Shown: in pieces, positions 13,296-26,582 of the stretch
Position numbering within the stretch: position 1 is the stretch's first letter
Layout: every line of letters starts with the position of its first letter
NCBI GenBank assembly: GCA_905147135.1
Contig: LR990049.1
Coordinates: forward strand, 18,617,428 to 18,681,427
DNA length: 64,000 nt
From: Blastobasis lacticolella
Taxonomy: Eukaryota; Arthropoda; Insecta; Lepidoptera; Blastobasidae
Direction: 5' to 3'
Program-made: the position numbers and the translations under genes
The notes under the pieces: model-generated
Seen by the model: only the letters and a program-made list of their open reading frames with translations
What the model was told of the DNA's origin: nothing
Database searches by the model: none

Positions 13296-14710
13296 CCCAA
13301 AATGTTTAAAATGTAATTTGTGTTGTTTAAAATGTTTGTCTTAGACTCGTAAATCCGTGTTGTACCCTCATCTGTATAGCGCCTACTAGGCCTACTAAAG
13401 GATCGAATATTTCTCTTAAAAATTGTATCCAGAAACTTAACACATCACGCCAGCGAGTATTTTACCGAAGCTTCTGGTGCGCTGACGTCACGACCCCATA
13501 GCGATATGAATAGAAATTGATGGGGTATATCGATTGACACGCTCGGTTCAGGGCAAGAGTCGAATGTCGAGGACGTTTAAATAATTGAACATTTGACCTG
13601 AAGATCACTGTTGTTGTGAAAAACGTTTTCGACATAGTCAAATTACCAAGAGCCTTTACAGCACACAAAGGTCGCAAAACTGACTAGCAAAGACTGCGTA
13701 GGTGTTGAATTGAAATGCTAGCTCTAAAAAAGCATTGAAATTGCTAGTCAAAACAACGACTAACCATTGACTTAGCAAGAATTGACAAACCCAAAAACAG
13801 GGACCGAATGAGCGTGGGAAAATGGAATACTGCCAAATAAAAAACAAACACTCATTGTCTTACCAAATAGCGCAATCAACAGTCAATGTTCGAAGGTGAA
13901 TAATTCTCCGAAAACCTAACTAAACTTTACGTCCTAAAGTAAATTAATCGAGTGCAAACGAATTAATCTCGAAATCTCCGGGCTCATTTCAAAGCGAAAT
14001 TGATGACATCTCAAATTATATCTAACTTGTAAGGAACGTCGACATCTATCGATATGATATCGAGACATCGAGATAAACCAAACCTCTCGAATGCCAACGA
14101 GCCAATCGAATTATATACGCTTTCTTGGCATTCACTTTTAAGTAATGCGACAGTGATTGTAGATAAAACGATAGCATCTACCATTATGATGTTTAATAAT
14201 AACCTCTTAAATTTATTTCAACATATACTCTTTAAGGGGACGTCAAATCACATTTGACGTCCATGACTCATTATATTGTCACATACCACATGAGGTACTT
14301 ATGGAAATACTTCGACAGCACTGTCGTCATAATCTTCACCAGCTGACCTCGAACCAGCGCCATTATGACCAAAACAAATTGATTATCGAACGCTGACCAC
14401 ACATTCAACGTAACTCCGTGCTTCGGAAGGCACATTTGCCTCGGTTGCTGTCGTTTTGGGTGGTAAAAAAACACAGGAAATTCAAACTATTTACTTACAA
14501 ATGATGATAACAAAATAACTTTAGAATTGAAATGAGTACTCGCTTGACGAATTCAGCGGGACTTTGAAAGTTATCATGGAAAATCCTCTAAAAGTGTGGT
14601 CACTACAACAGCAGCTGGAGGCCTTGTGTAGTTTGGGACTGAACCTCAGAAACAGCTAGCTCTAGGAACCTTCAGAAGCCACTAAAGCTTTTTTTTATTA
14701 CCCTGGAAGG

Positions 14711-14742
14711 CAGACGGTCTCACGTTCAGACGGTCTCACGTT
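14711..14742. repeat. Exact 16-bp tandem duplication
   Basis: CAGACGGTCTCACGTT occurs twice head to tail, followed by CCACCGTCCACCG. The surrounding 14,700-15,050 is moderately GC-rich and non-coding. Confidence 0.9.
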
Positions 14743-16149
14743 CCACCGTCCACCGAAAAGTGACCACCGTCGTGGAGAATATCAACAATATATGGGATGC
14801 GAATGCACTGTTAGCCATTGAGGTTGAGGTACCCGTATCGTAGACAAGCCGGAAGAACCCGAAGTTATAGCGCAAAGGGAACACTTCGGTAGCGAGCTAG
14901 CTAAATCAGGGTCAGCTTGAAACCTCGTCAAGAAGACCCCCGAGCTCCAGGAAGTACCGAGGAAGCACCGCGCGGAGGCTACGCGGTGACATCACGTAGG
15001 AACCACTACAGCGCCCACGCCGCCCACCCGCGGGCCTTGCGAAACCCTTGACTAGTCAGTGTCTTGACGGAGTGTCAAAGCGCGATGGTGGCAAGAGAAG
15101 CTCTTGCGTCCCTGTCTCTCGAATAATGGCGATGTATGGGTGAGATAGAGATATACGATAACTTGGGAAAAATGATGGAAAACGTTTCTGTCCATTATAT
15201 TGTCGACGAACGTTACATGGCTTAAAATGCTATAAGTTAAACTAAAAGTCAGTGAAAAAATATTATCCTTATTGCCTAAGGAAATTTTGAAATCTAAATA
15301 AAAAATTAACGATTAAAGAGTAGTAATAGCTACACACTTATTTAATTTTGAAACTACGATAGCTTATAAAACAAAGTATGAGTTTTTGTTGAGTGAATTT
15401 GTTTTATACGCTAAAATGAGTACATTAAATTATTTTTAAATCATATAATGCTATTTTTAAATCTGAATCATTTCATAGAAATATTTATTCATAATATGCG
15501 CAATTTAATTGGCCCATACCCACTGCCTTAACGGCCGAAGCCAAGTTATGAAGTTACCGACGTCAAAGACTTGGCACTGCGTAGTGGGTTTGCGTACACG
15601 TTGGTCATACCGAAACCGTTGTTCATTGGCCTCATAAAACAAAAACAAATTGGTACAAAAGTATACAATTACAGCTCAGGAACTCCACCCCTACATCGTA
15701 ATGATTCATAAGAAAAAAGAAAGGTAGACAAAGGCTTACAAATTTGTCTCGAATTTCAAAACAGCTCCCCCAGGACCAAGCTATAACCGATTTTACAGCG
15801 GTCGGAAGATAATGGAGTGTTGAATGAGTCCATTGATCCTAAAACAAAGTTATACCAAAATACTACACTATAGCTCGATAGACAGAGCAGTTCAGTGACA
15901 GTCGTCATCCCAATTGGCCGAAGCCGTTTGCACGCCAATTATCGCATTTGTCAACCCGCTCGTACATTTGAGTCACTGTTTGCAGTCCTGCTAGAGCCGA
16001 CATTATTGGGAGATGATGGCTTCTTTGCACAAGTCGGACTGGAATGGCGGAATGTTTCACTTTAAAAATAGCTGGTTGTGTAGAAATAAAATAAAGCCTA
16101 ACTGACCGAACAACGTCGGAAGACTCGACCAACAAAACATATACTTCAA

Positions 16150-16300
16150 TATTCCTTAAACTACAAAACCGATTTTAATGAAACAAAGCTAAGAACCATC
16201 TCGATTAAACTGGCTTTCGAACGGAGAAAACCGCATAGAAATCAGTCCATCCGTTCGGAGATTAAAAAGCTATGAAATAACTTTATAGATGTCTGTGACT
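16150..16300 (-). repeat. Helitron-like fragment
   Basis: AACCATCTCGATTAAACTGG, CTTTCGAACGGAGAAAACCG and ATCAGTCCATCCGTTCGGAG match the 32,675 and 40,530 copies. Confidence 0.5.
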
Positions 16301-16454
16301 CCGAATTCTACAAGTAGAATAAAGAGTGATACAATTGATCGTGTCGAAAAAATATTTCGTTCATTGAAGTGCAGCCGACAAAAACTGTGGCGCACGAAAG
16401 ATAAACTACAAAAAGTGTTTCCTCTTGTTTACTCCATGATATAACAAAAACCCA

Positions 16455-16690
16455 CTCTTTGGCAAGAGTGACGGTGAGGGAAAACATCGTGATGAAACCT
16501 GCAGGCGACTGAATGTGTAACTATGATCCAATCCGGTCAGGTTGGTAGCAGGGTCACGGAGGTCAGACGGCGGTCACTCTACTGTAATAATTGTCTGATC
16601 TGTTAAATCCTGAATCATGGTCAAGGCGGACACCGGGCCCTCGTGCGCGAGAGCACATCCGGGACATTAACGCCAAGATGAGATTATGCC
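16455..16690 (+). mobile_element. SINE copy
   Basis: Same body: GGCGACTGAATGTGTAACTA, GGTCACGGAGGTCAGACGGC, TCATGGTCAAGGCGGAC and tail ATTAACGCCAAGATGAG. A similar ~21-bp sequence, CCACTCTYTGGCAAGAGT, lies at both ends (16,452 and 16,689) and may be a target duplication. Confidence 0.8.
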
Positions 16691-17669
16691 ACTCTCTGGC
16701 AAGAGTTACTACTTACTACGTCTAATCCGGGATTATTCCGACGACAGAAACCTTTTGGACGTTTAATTTTCCAGAGCCATTTGCATTCGCGGGAGTCCTC
16801 GAAGGGTTTCAATAATATCTCCCTCTTGACATTACGTATGTGTAGATACTATATATGCACTATTTCTCTCCTATTTGAAATTGGCAAAGCAACCTTCACG
16901 ATATGATTCTATTAGCTTGGCTAAACTCGTTATTATTGATTACTATCTCGCTGCCTACCTATGCAGTGTGATTTAATTATTGTGATCGTTATGATTTACT
17001 GGTCACGCCCACGCTTGCAGTAACAGATATCGACTCTGGTGAGGTGGCCAACACTATGTATTTTAAGCACCTGATTGGCTTGACATTTTGCGGTCAGTGG
17101 TAAAGTGGGTCAATAATATTTCTTCTTGACTATTGTTATTGTCTTAAATTTGGCAGATATACCAATACTAAATGCCGTGTACCACCTCCTACGAAATGGG
17201 TATATGTTAGAAAGAACTATGTAATAAGAAGAAAAGTTTCTAATAATTGTCTATTTAAACATTTGTTGTGGTACACAGTTTAGCAGATATCAATACTACA
17301 ACGTCATGTACAACCTAACAAATGGGTACACGTTAGAAACAATAAGAAAAGTTTATAATGTTAGACGCCGCCGGCGCCGAGCCATATCAATCACCGACCT
17401 ATCTAAATCCATACACATATTATAACATTGTTACTCGTGCAGGTAGTAAAACAAATACGCTCTCGACTATTAATATTCATGATTCAATGGCGATTGTATC
17501 AGTGCGTGACGTCATCAGTATTTAGCCGCGGTTGCCCGCGACCGATCGTGGCCTTGTAGGTCAGCATGTGCCCAGAACGTTATGAGATTAAAGTAAATAA
17601 ATAATAACACGGAACTATAAAAACGGTCATCGATAGCTAGTATGTCACTTATCTGCTTCGTGGTCTACA

Positions 17670-17935
17670 GTTCATCATCACAGCCCGTAACAGTCCACTA
17701 CAGGACTTAGAGCCTCTCCCACGAAAGGGGAGGTTATTGCCATAATCTCCACGCTTGGCAGGCGGGTTGGAGATCGCAGTGCTTAAATATGACAATGGAA
17801 AATGCTGCTGCCCTTTTTCCAGACTACGGAGACTCTTGATCTTTTGCCTCGAAAACATTAGTCGCCTTGTACGACACCCATGAGTGTAAGGGGTTGGTGC
17901 TATTCTACTCTGCCGGACACCACACGGCCAACAGT
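17670..17935 (+). repeat. Dispersed repeat B, fullest copy
   Basis: Runs from CATCACAGCCCGTAACAGTC through CTCCACGCTTGGCAGGCGGG, TGGAAAATGCTGCTGCCC, TTGCCTCGAAAACATTAG to TCTGCCGGACACCACACGGC. All blocks found in other copies are present. Confidence 0.82.
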
Positions 17936-18919
17936 TCTACAGTTAGTTATAGCTAAACTGATTCGTTCGGGCAGTCTCGAAACCGGTCAATGAAAGTTAA
18001 GGTATAAAGGTGGGGTTCCACGGTCCGTGATTCAACGGATTCTCATGGACGGAGTGCCACAAACTTATCTTACCCGGTGGTCAAAACTGGAACTAAGTGT
18101 CGCCTTTTTCAAATGACACTTAGTTGTCAACAACGGTGAAGCCGTCACCGGTTCAGATATATGTTTGTGACATGTCTGCGCTACCTCAGATGACTACCGA
18201 CTTTTCCACGGTGCGTCGGCTAGTCAAAACCCGCGTTAAAGCGAAAAACGGAGGGTCAAGAGACTATACTCCGAAAATAGGGAGAATGTATTGAGCGTAA
18301 GTAAAATCGGGTAAATTGATTCTAAATGACAAAAACGTAAGTCGAATCTAACAGAAAACACTTTCATTGGAGCTCCCAATACTAGCCTATTCACTAGGAA
18401 ACCACGCGCTTCGGAAGGTGCAGAACAGGGTAGATATTTCGAAAGGTATTATTAATACTACGAAACGGGAAAGCATCTCACCCAGCAACCTCGGCCATAC
18501 CAGCAATAGCCCGAACACGCCGCCCACGACAGTTACAATTAAATAAGCTACATGGTCCGTAGCGCACAACTCCGGCACCATTTTCTAGAGCCAATAGAAC
18601 CGTACTGGTATATTGAATAAATACAAGGTAACCAAATTGTTGCGAGCGGTGGGTGGTAGATGGATCCTCTTAATTATGAGATGAATTGATAACGTTCGGT
18701 TTAGTGAAGCGTGTACGTAAATATTGTGCGTTTCCGTTTGAATACTTTGAATTGCGTTGATGGGTTGTTGCGAAAAAACATATTTATTCGAAAACTTTTG
18801 AACAGCGCTGATGCTGCTTAAATCCTCAACATAACTTTTGAACGAACGCACACGCTCGACAAAAGCAATCACACTTTGTCCTTATTTTTAAAGCACTCTT
18901 GTTGCTAGCTTGTATGGTA

Positions 18920-19175
18920 ATCTAGGCGCTAATGTCCTGGCTGTCGCGCACGAGGGCCTAAGGTCGGACTTGACCATGATTAGATCAGATAATTACAGTG
19001 GAGCGACTGCCACCTCTCTTACCAGAAGAACCTTACCAGATAGGATCATGGTTACACATTCAGTCACCTGAATGTGTAGCTTTCATCACGTTATCCCTCA
19101 CCGTAAGTGTTCAACTAACAGGTACCTTGGGGTTCGAGTCGGTCTTAACCATTAAGCCACCGTCGCCGTTGTCTG
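18920..19175 (-). mobile_element. SINE copy, reverse orientation
   Basis: The complement carries the family body (tail at 18,925, TGACCATGATTAGATCAG, CATTCAGTCACCTGAATGTG) and a decayed tRNA-like head near 19,130-19,170 (GGGGTTCGAGTCGGTC, ACCATTAAGCCACCG). Confidence 0.78.
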
Positions 19176-19444
19176 TCTTTTTAAAGCACTTTTCTTGCTA
19201 GCTTTTATGTCCATTTGATAAAACTGCTGGTTGCCAAATTTTTTAGAACAGAGACGAAGAGTCGGTTTAAAAATGTCAATATCAATAGGAATGTGCCACG
19301 GCTTACGTCTTATCGGTAGCTTGGTCCGGTCTACGAGTCATATAATTACACATGTTGATACCTGTTTACGTACCTACCTACTGACCTGGCGATCCGCGCC
19401 TCGACGACTCAGGTTATAACCACCGTACCTAACATATACATGTT

Positions 19445-19555
19445 TTATGTCATTTGATAGACAAAGAAGCAAGCGGGTCTCACCTGACGGAAAGTGGTGA
19501 CATGAGCAACACCTGGGGCGGTATCAATACGTTGCCTACATCTTAACCCGTAAAA
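19445..19555. repeat. Dispersed repeat C fragment
   Basis: AGCAAGCGGGTCTCACCTGA, CGGAAAGTGGTGACATGAGC, AACACCTGGGGCGGTATCAA: family sequence with small deletions. Confidence 0.65.
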
Positions 19556-19559
19556 GGGT

Positions 19560-21880
19560 TGAGAGATAATTAGTAATTACGTATTAAGAACATTTTTAAG
19601 TACCAATTGTATTCCTTTAAATGTGCAATAAAGTGTTCATTCTACTAATTAGTTCATTTTTTATACCACACCCAACGGTTGCTTGGCACATCACATTAGT
19701 GATAAGCAGTTAGATAAATCTATTATGAGGTGTTACTTAACTTTTTACTAGACAGCTCTTTTCTCTAAACACCACATAAGGAACAAAAAGCAGCAACGCG
19801 ACGTCGAGGAAAGCAGACCCCAACGAAAGCCGCAAATTACAGATAAAAGCTTTTAGTAAAAGTTCAGACAGATTGAAATCAACCGCCGAGACTTCTATTT
19901 TTATAAAAAGTATAAAACCGTTTTCCAATGTAGCCGTAGCTGTCTGGTGGATGTCAGAAATGGTTTTACGAGTATGATCCGCGACGTATATGTCTATTAA
20001 ATTTATTGAAATTGCCAAAACATCATCATCATATGAAACTGAAATAACATTTAAAAATAAACTAAAAGTATTGTTAATAGCAAAAGCTTATTACAGCTTG
20101 AAAGAATTCTTTGATGACAAATTCAAATAACAATAGTTTTAAGACGTTTTAATTAAATTAATCTCCTAACGTCGATATTGACCTATAATGTGATAGACTG
20201 TATTAATTTCAATTTTATTTATAAATGACATGTAAAATTTTAAATTTTATGTAATAAAGAGTATTTGAGTATTTGAGTATAACTCAATTATATCTACGAT
20301 ATTGTTTAGTTACAAGCGTGACCTGATCACTCTATTGACACCAATACACAATTCCATTAACAAAATATAGAAACGAAAAAGAAACAGTACAAATGTAGTG
20401 GGTCACCTTTACATGCTAACTATTACGGTTTATTTGTATTATTTGGAGTGAAAGAAGCGCACACCGAATTTAATAATATTGACTATCGATTACACTGAAA
20501 GTAAAACATGATCTACTTTCAAAGCGACAAAGTAACACGTCCAGTCTATAGCTAGTTTCGGATTTTTTGCGGAATTGGTGGCCCGGTCCCCGGTAGGTCA
20601 GTTTTCACCTGCATTGTTGCCTAGGTCGTTTAATCAAGTAATAGAATGGACGTTGGAAGTGAATAATTTTAATTATAAGCCCATTTGCACTGCTGTCTAT
20701 TCTTCATTACTATGAAGAGATACCGTTTCTTTAGTTATGATTATGAGAGCTCTGTAATATAAATAATTTATCTATATTAGCGTCGCAAAATGTAAAGATA
20801 TCGCGGGAATGTTATTTTATAGTCACGAATACAATGCGGGTAAAAACCGCAGGGAAAAGAGCTAAATGACACATTTACATTTTTATAATAGACAACTTTA
20901 TTAACAATTAGAAATTAGTCGCACGTATATTTATTTTAAAAACTAATGTTTCCAACTCATACACGGGAAATACCCAACACGATACGACCGCCACGTCCCG
21001 CAAAGTTGCCAACACCGACAATCTCCGGATTTCTCACCATTATGTGCTATTAAAAGGATTCTACAAGCATTTCTGCCCTGATTTCGTCATACAACGAAAA
21101 CCAGTTGCTGCAATAAGAGTTCACCAGCCAATTAATCCAACAATTGTCCCGAATAACTGGTAATTCCGCTCCGATCCTTCCTCCGTCCGTTGCCTCCCAC
21201 TCAATGGCGGATGACATCAGACTTGAAATCGAAAGTGTTCGCTTGGCTATTGGAAAATCGCTATCGCAGGTATGCCGCTAACAGATGAAAACAGATGGTA
21301 CTAGGAATGATTGTGATCGCCAGATTATGATTTTAGTATTATACCTAACCGGATACGGTCATGTGAGGATAACTTGTATCGATGGGTTGGTTAGATTAGA
21401 CCTGACGAAAATCGATCGACCAAAGAGGTGATGTGATCCATTGAGATTAACTGTGATAATAGTGACACAGCGACAGTCGCTCATATTTATTTATTTATTT
21501 TGTTTATTAGGATGACCAACAGCTTTAAGCACTAGTTATTCTATTAGAAATAGAATATTACAACAGTACATACAGACAAGAAGAAAAGAGGCATCACACA
21601 AACCGAAAACGAATACAACTTTGTAAATCGACAATGGAACGATCTTCCGAGTTTACAGAGCACTTTTGCGTGATTGGTGAAATATGTCGGTGGTATAATT
21701 CCTACACCACCGCTCGTCTGGAGGACAGGAAGGCGATGAATATAACTATACGATTATAACTTAGTGTAGTGTGCTAAATAATACTCTTTTAAATAGTATG
21801 GTGTTTCTGCCGGTAAGTAAGGTTTCCAGTGCTCCATGGGGTGGGGATTTGGGGAACCGTGGCTTTGGCAGTGGAGTGGC
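19560..21880. other. No recognised gene
   Basis: AT-rich, with short simple-sequence runs (20,260 and 21,485). A 93-codon minus frame at 19,737-20,018 is hydrophobic near its end but matches nothing known. Confidence 0.45.
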
Positions 21881-22030
21881 ATTTGCCTTTTTGCTGCCAG
21901 AGCAACGTGTTATAGAGGTAAGCAACGCATTAGCGATACTCTTGGTGTTGCTAATGTCTATAGGCAGTGGTGACCACTTTCCATCAGGTGGCCCGCTTGC
22001 CTGTTTGCCTACGGTATGACTTTAAAAAAA
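21880..22030. repeat. Dispersed repeat C fragment
   Basis: GGTGTTGCTAATGTCTATAG, GTGACCACTTTCCATCAGGT and GGCCCGCTTGCCTGTTTGCC, followed by an A-run. It matches the family in the opposite orientation to 6,019. Confidence 0.72.
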
Positions 22031-22154
22031 AAATTATCAACGTTTATATCCCACGTCTCCACCTCACATACCTAATTTACAAAGTGCAAACCCCGCAAAC
22101 ACCGAGGCCAACAGACTTTAAGCCGCAGACTTTGCAATACAGTTAAAGGAATCG

Positions 22155-22290
22155 AATCAATGCAGCGCGCGCGCAGTTCGATCGCCATGCGTCGTCGTCG
22201 ACCTCAGGACGTCGCCCACGAGCCCACGGGCCAGTGACGCAAGCGTAAGGTTACTTGTGCAACTGGTAGCGCCAGAAAGGCGATGCCGAT
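22155..22290. other. GC/CpG-rich island
   Basis: TGCAGCGCGCGCGCAG, CCATGCGTCGTCGTCGACC, CCACGAGCCCACGGGCCAGT. Non-coding; possible regulatory element. Confidence 0.4.
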
Positions 22291-22969
22291 CGGAGGTGCA
22301 CGCGAAAGGACTAGTAGTTCTAGGCGAGATAATGAATTAAGTTACATTCATAAATATGAACGAATAAGCATAAATAAGCAACAGACGGCCTTATCGCTGA
22401 AGAACAGGCCGTTGGCTAATTGGTGTCAAACGAACGACGAACTGTAAGCTTGTTTGGCGCTTAAGTGATAAAAATGTAGATTTGAAGCACCACGCATTTA
22501 ATAGGCAAGAAATCTTCCACTCTCTCGTGCTTTCTCTCACCCGCAATCCTCCGACTGTATGTTTTTAACTCTTCCACAACAAAAACCGTTAGAGACAACA
22601 AAAACCAAATGCCCGAAGAATAGAAGGTTCAACCTAATACAAAAACAAGCCCATCAAAGTTCACAGATTCTTAACTGTATATAATTATAGCGACATCGCC
22701 TGCCTTCCAGTTTACAGAGCAATTTGCGGAGTGGCATAAAAACTGTATCCTAAATCAACGCGGTACGCTTGCTGTGTGAAGTGAACGTGTTCGCTTCACG
22801 CGCACACATTTCTGTGCGAGTGTGCGTAGAATGAAGTAAATAACCCAGTCAACCAGTCGCCATCATTCGTCCTAGCAAGTATCTAGAATCATGCCATTCA
22901 ATGGGATTACTGAATGCACAATGTTTGTGACGATAATGATAATTTCAGTAAGTATTGATACAGTGAATC

Positions 22970-23230
22970 ATCTTGGCGTTAGTGTCCCGATTGTGCTCTC
23001 TGACCTCTGTGACCCTGTTAACATTGGAAACTGACCGGATTGACCTGACCATCACGGTTACACATTCAGTCGCCTTAATATGCAGGTTTTATCACGATGT
23101 TTTCCCTTAACGAGAGCAACGGTTAGTGTTCAACTAATGTACACACCTAACTCAGAAAAGAGTTTATGGTACGTAGCCACACTGGGCTTCGAACATGGTA
23201 CCTCTCGCTTACGAGTCAGACACTTTAACT
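22970..23230 (-). mobile_element. SINE copy, reverse orientation
   Basis: Complement of the family: TTGGCGTTAGTGTCCCG tail, ACCGGATTGACCTGACCATC, CATTCAGTCGCC, and a head with CTTCGAACATGGTACCTCTC as B-box region. Confidence 0.78.
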
Positions 23231-23907
23231 GGACACAGACCGGTGCTCTTCAGTGTACCAAGTATTGGTATAGTGAAGAAGTAAGAATGGTGTTCAATAA
23301 TTTCCAATATGTAACCAGCGAAGATCCGACGTTATAAGAATATTACAGTATGCACAGGTGTTGGATGTGTTGCTTTTGTTAAATAGTGTAAGTACTGACG
23401 CAGTGTGTACGATACAAGAAACATGCTTCGAAAACTGGTCTACAATGTGATGATAAGCCTATAAATAATGCTGAAAGCTACTTGACCCAAAAACTTATAG
23501 CATAATATCGATAAAAAATCGACCGGAAAACAGCGTTCTCTTTTGTGTGTTTTAAACATTACACGGCGATCTTAATAGCATTCCCATCTAAGGAGGGTTT
23601 ACGATTGACGTCAGGCGCCTGCCTTAAACCGTGATAAAACATGAAGCCAAAGCTTTTTACAGCATGACTCCGAGTCTCCGAGAGGCATGTTGCGCCTCCT
23701 AGTGGGATTAGGAAGAATATCATGGGATGATCGATCAAACAGATGTTAGTCTGACATCTCGTAAATAAATAGAGTTAGTGATAATGTAAATTAGGTACAT
23801 GGGAAAGAAGGATAATTTAATATAAGGGGCCGACTCCACATAGTAGAACAAGGATTTCAATTTCTGTTTATTTATTCATTTGTGGTACACAGGTTATACT
23901 CATACAG

Positions 23908-24066
23908 TTGATCCAATATAAAGATATCGATATAAGGATGACGATATAGTAGACGGTTCGTAGCAACTCGTCCCAACAATTGTTCCAATATAAGGTTAAC
24001 GATTTTATGATGACGATATAGTAGGGGGGGTTCGTAGCAACTAGTCTATTTCGCAACTCGTCCCAT
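23908..24066. repeat. Imperfect tandem duplication, ~80-bp unit
   Basis: Unit 1 has CCAATATAAAGATATCGATA, GATGACGATATAGTAG, GGTTCGTAGCAACTCGTCCC; unit 2 repeats CCAATATAAGG, GATGACGATATAGTAG, GGTTCGTAGCAACTAGTC. A third CCAATATAAGGTTGAT begins at about 24,102. Confidence 0.7.
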
Positions 24067-24244
24067 GCTCGCAACTGGTTTGATATCTACTCCGGGACTA
24101 CACTGCCAATATAAGGTTGATTTTAAATAAATCATACTACCACTTAACACTTACAGAAATGGGACCATTTGCGAATAGGACGAGTTCCAACAAACCCGAT
24201 ATAGGTAGCAAGCGTATTCTAGGGTGCATTTTATACTGTCTCGG

Positions 24245-24430
24245 TACGAAGCCCAAGCACCTAACCGGCCGCTACCTAACTGTCACTAGTTCGCTACTCG
24301 GTGTGTGCCGCGGCGGCGCAGGCGCAGCGCGTCTGTGTGCGCGAGGGAACCCGCTCACCGGTGACTCAGTGGCCGCGAGCGCCACGCGAGCGCCCGGTTG
24401 GCCCGGTTGGGGCCGCGAGTCACGAAGCTT
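24245..24430. other. GC/CpG-rich island
   Basis: A ~185-bp island with GCCGCGGCGGCGCAGGCGCA, GTGTGCGCGAGGGAACCCGC and CGCGAGCGCCACGCGAGCGC amid AT-rich DNA. Frames are open on both strands only because of base composition. It could be a promoter, first exon or regulatory element of the presumed kinesin-13 intron; no gene is recognisable. Confidence 0.55.
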
Positions 24431-24439
24431 GTATTGTAT

Positions 24440-26580
24440 GTGCCGTGGTATTAAGAGGCACTTTTGCAACAGCTTTAGTTGTATCTTATGACGGAGGGTT
24501 AAGTTATACAGAGCCATATTTGTCGCTTCGAAATACATATTTACCAAGAAAGACGGTTTAGTAACGCTGTCAGACTGCCAGTAGCTGTTAAGAAGTTATG
24601 TTACGCAATAAAGTCATCTGCGGAAATTATATTGTCGATAAAGTCGGTGTTATTGCTCTGAAAGACATTATAAGCCTTTATTATATCAAAGGGGCACAAG
24701 AATACACAAAACACATCAATAAAACACACATACGAACGAAACACCCGGTATACGCTGTATTTATTCAAACGACCTATTAAATTAAATCACACAAATCTGC
24801 TGTACAAATAAATCTACTGCCCACAGCAAGCACCGTAGCCACTCGAATCGGGTCCGATCCAAGGGGCCTTAGGATCGATGACATAACCTTGGATGTGGCT
24901 TGTGGTGTGGGCGACACTAGCTACCAGGAAACGGCGTTTTGCACGCACGAAACCGACCAATCGGCGGTTGTAATCAGTGTGGCCAAAACTGGAGACCGAG
25001 CCAGCACCGCATTAGGACGCAGCGAATTGCTCAGGTGCATGAGGCGATGCCGGTGTCGTATAAGCCACTATGAGATACGTTGCCGGTTTCTGATTAGGTC
25101 CGTAATATGTGGTGTAGTCAAATTAAGCGTTTAATGAAAGTGTGGAATATAATTCGCAGCACATACGAAACAGTTCCTAATATAATGTTTAACGGATTCT
25201 ATTTTCTAAATTCGCCAATAGAACCAAGTGCCAGATGAAGATATTGATGCTGTATTAATCTCAACAATCCATTCATTCAAATAAGTAAACTCAACAACAA
25301 ACAAGCACAACAGTGGATACGAAACGAACATTATTCCGTAACCGTGTATTTCTAAAAAAAACCTGACTCTGACCTTCGAGAACTAAATCTTCGCTAAGAT
25401 CTATGTAGGGCAGTGTAGAGTAGGCCAGTCTAGGTCGTGCTTATACAAATTTATGGCCTATAGACCGGGCATACAGTACCCGTATTTCTTTACATAGTTT
25501 AAGGGGATCTCTGTACAGATTTTATCATGTTCAAAATACCACGCGCATTGCTTAAAGGAAGACATTGTAATAGCAATAGATTAGGCGATAAGAATGCGTC
25601 AAGGTGCAGTAAGAGTTCCGGAAGGTAACTAAGATAGTAGATGTTTGATATGTGTGACTTAGTTTAATCTCGACTGCTAGTTATCAGAAGGTAAACGGAA
25701 TCACATTTCCACTACGTATGCAATGGATGTTATCACTTCAATATAGCAAAGTAACAGTACTTTATACTGTTAGTCACGTGTACCTTGGTAAACAACGATT
25801 TCTAAGAAATTCGATGATACTTCCACGGCGAGGTAAGACAAAGCCGCGAGAGGACAGAACGGCGTCCAAAAACCAGTTGTTGATTCGCTAAACAACTAAC
25901 AAATTCATATTGTCACAGACTCTCTTGGAAACATGTTCCAACGAGTCCACGTTGTAAATACGTAAATAACGTGCCCGCTTTTAAAACGGCTGCGTCGAGT
26001 CCCTTTTATAATTGCGTGGAGTCGGCCATAACCTTGTCTATTTATTGCCATGCGTGGCGCGTGCTGACAGCTTCCTGCTTATAGCCGGCGCTGGAGATGT
26101 ACTGGCAACGGTGGCATTAGATACAACAGTTTAGCTTTTAACAAGTTATTAGCTGTGTTTGCTGGTTTTGTCAGAGCGACGAGATTGTTTTGGTACAATA
26201 CAAGAGCATAATTGCATGGCCACCTTAAGAATCATGTTCTTTTGCACTACAGTGCAATTATTAAACGGATTTTATAGAATTTATGAATTAATTTTTTACT
26301 TATTATATAAAGAATACCCTGGGGGTCAAGGTCCTTTGGGCATAACGGAGAGCTAATGTGCTATTAGAAACCTGGTTTTAGCTAAAAATGCACCAATCCC
26401 ATAGTAGGCATGAACTACCGAGTGCCACAAGCTACGATCCTGACACACCTCTTTCGCCTCTTCCACATTCAAACTTCTTTTCATACATTCACGCCGGTGA
26501 GGGTACTTCTGACCTGCATTTTTTGGTGTAACGTAATTACGTTAAACTAGCCTTCGCCCGCAACTTCACCAAGCCAGTCT
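24440..26580. other. No recognised gene
   Basis: Two unrecognised short plus frames (24,598-24,780; 24,889-25,134) follow the CpG island; no splice-linked exons were traced between them. Confidence 0.4.
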
Positions 26581-26582
26581 CG

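Larger units (their letters stand above)
11970..16440. other. No recognised gene
   Basis: Apart from the 13,250 hairpin and the 14,711 duplication I see only AT-rich DNA and a moderately GC-rich non-coding patch at 14,700-15,130. Confidence 0.45.

Noticed and set aside
24117..24561. Overlapping long frames on both strands
   Set aside because: Explained by GC-rich composition of the CpG island; no recognisable protein, and both strands are equally open.
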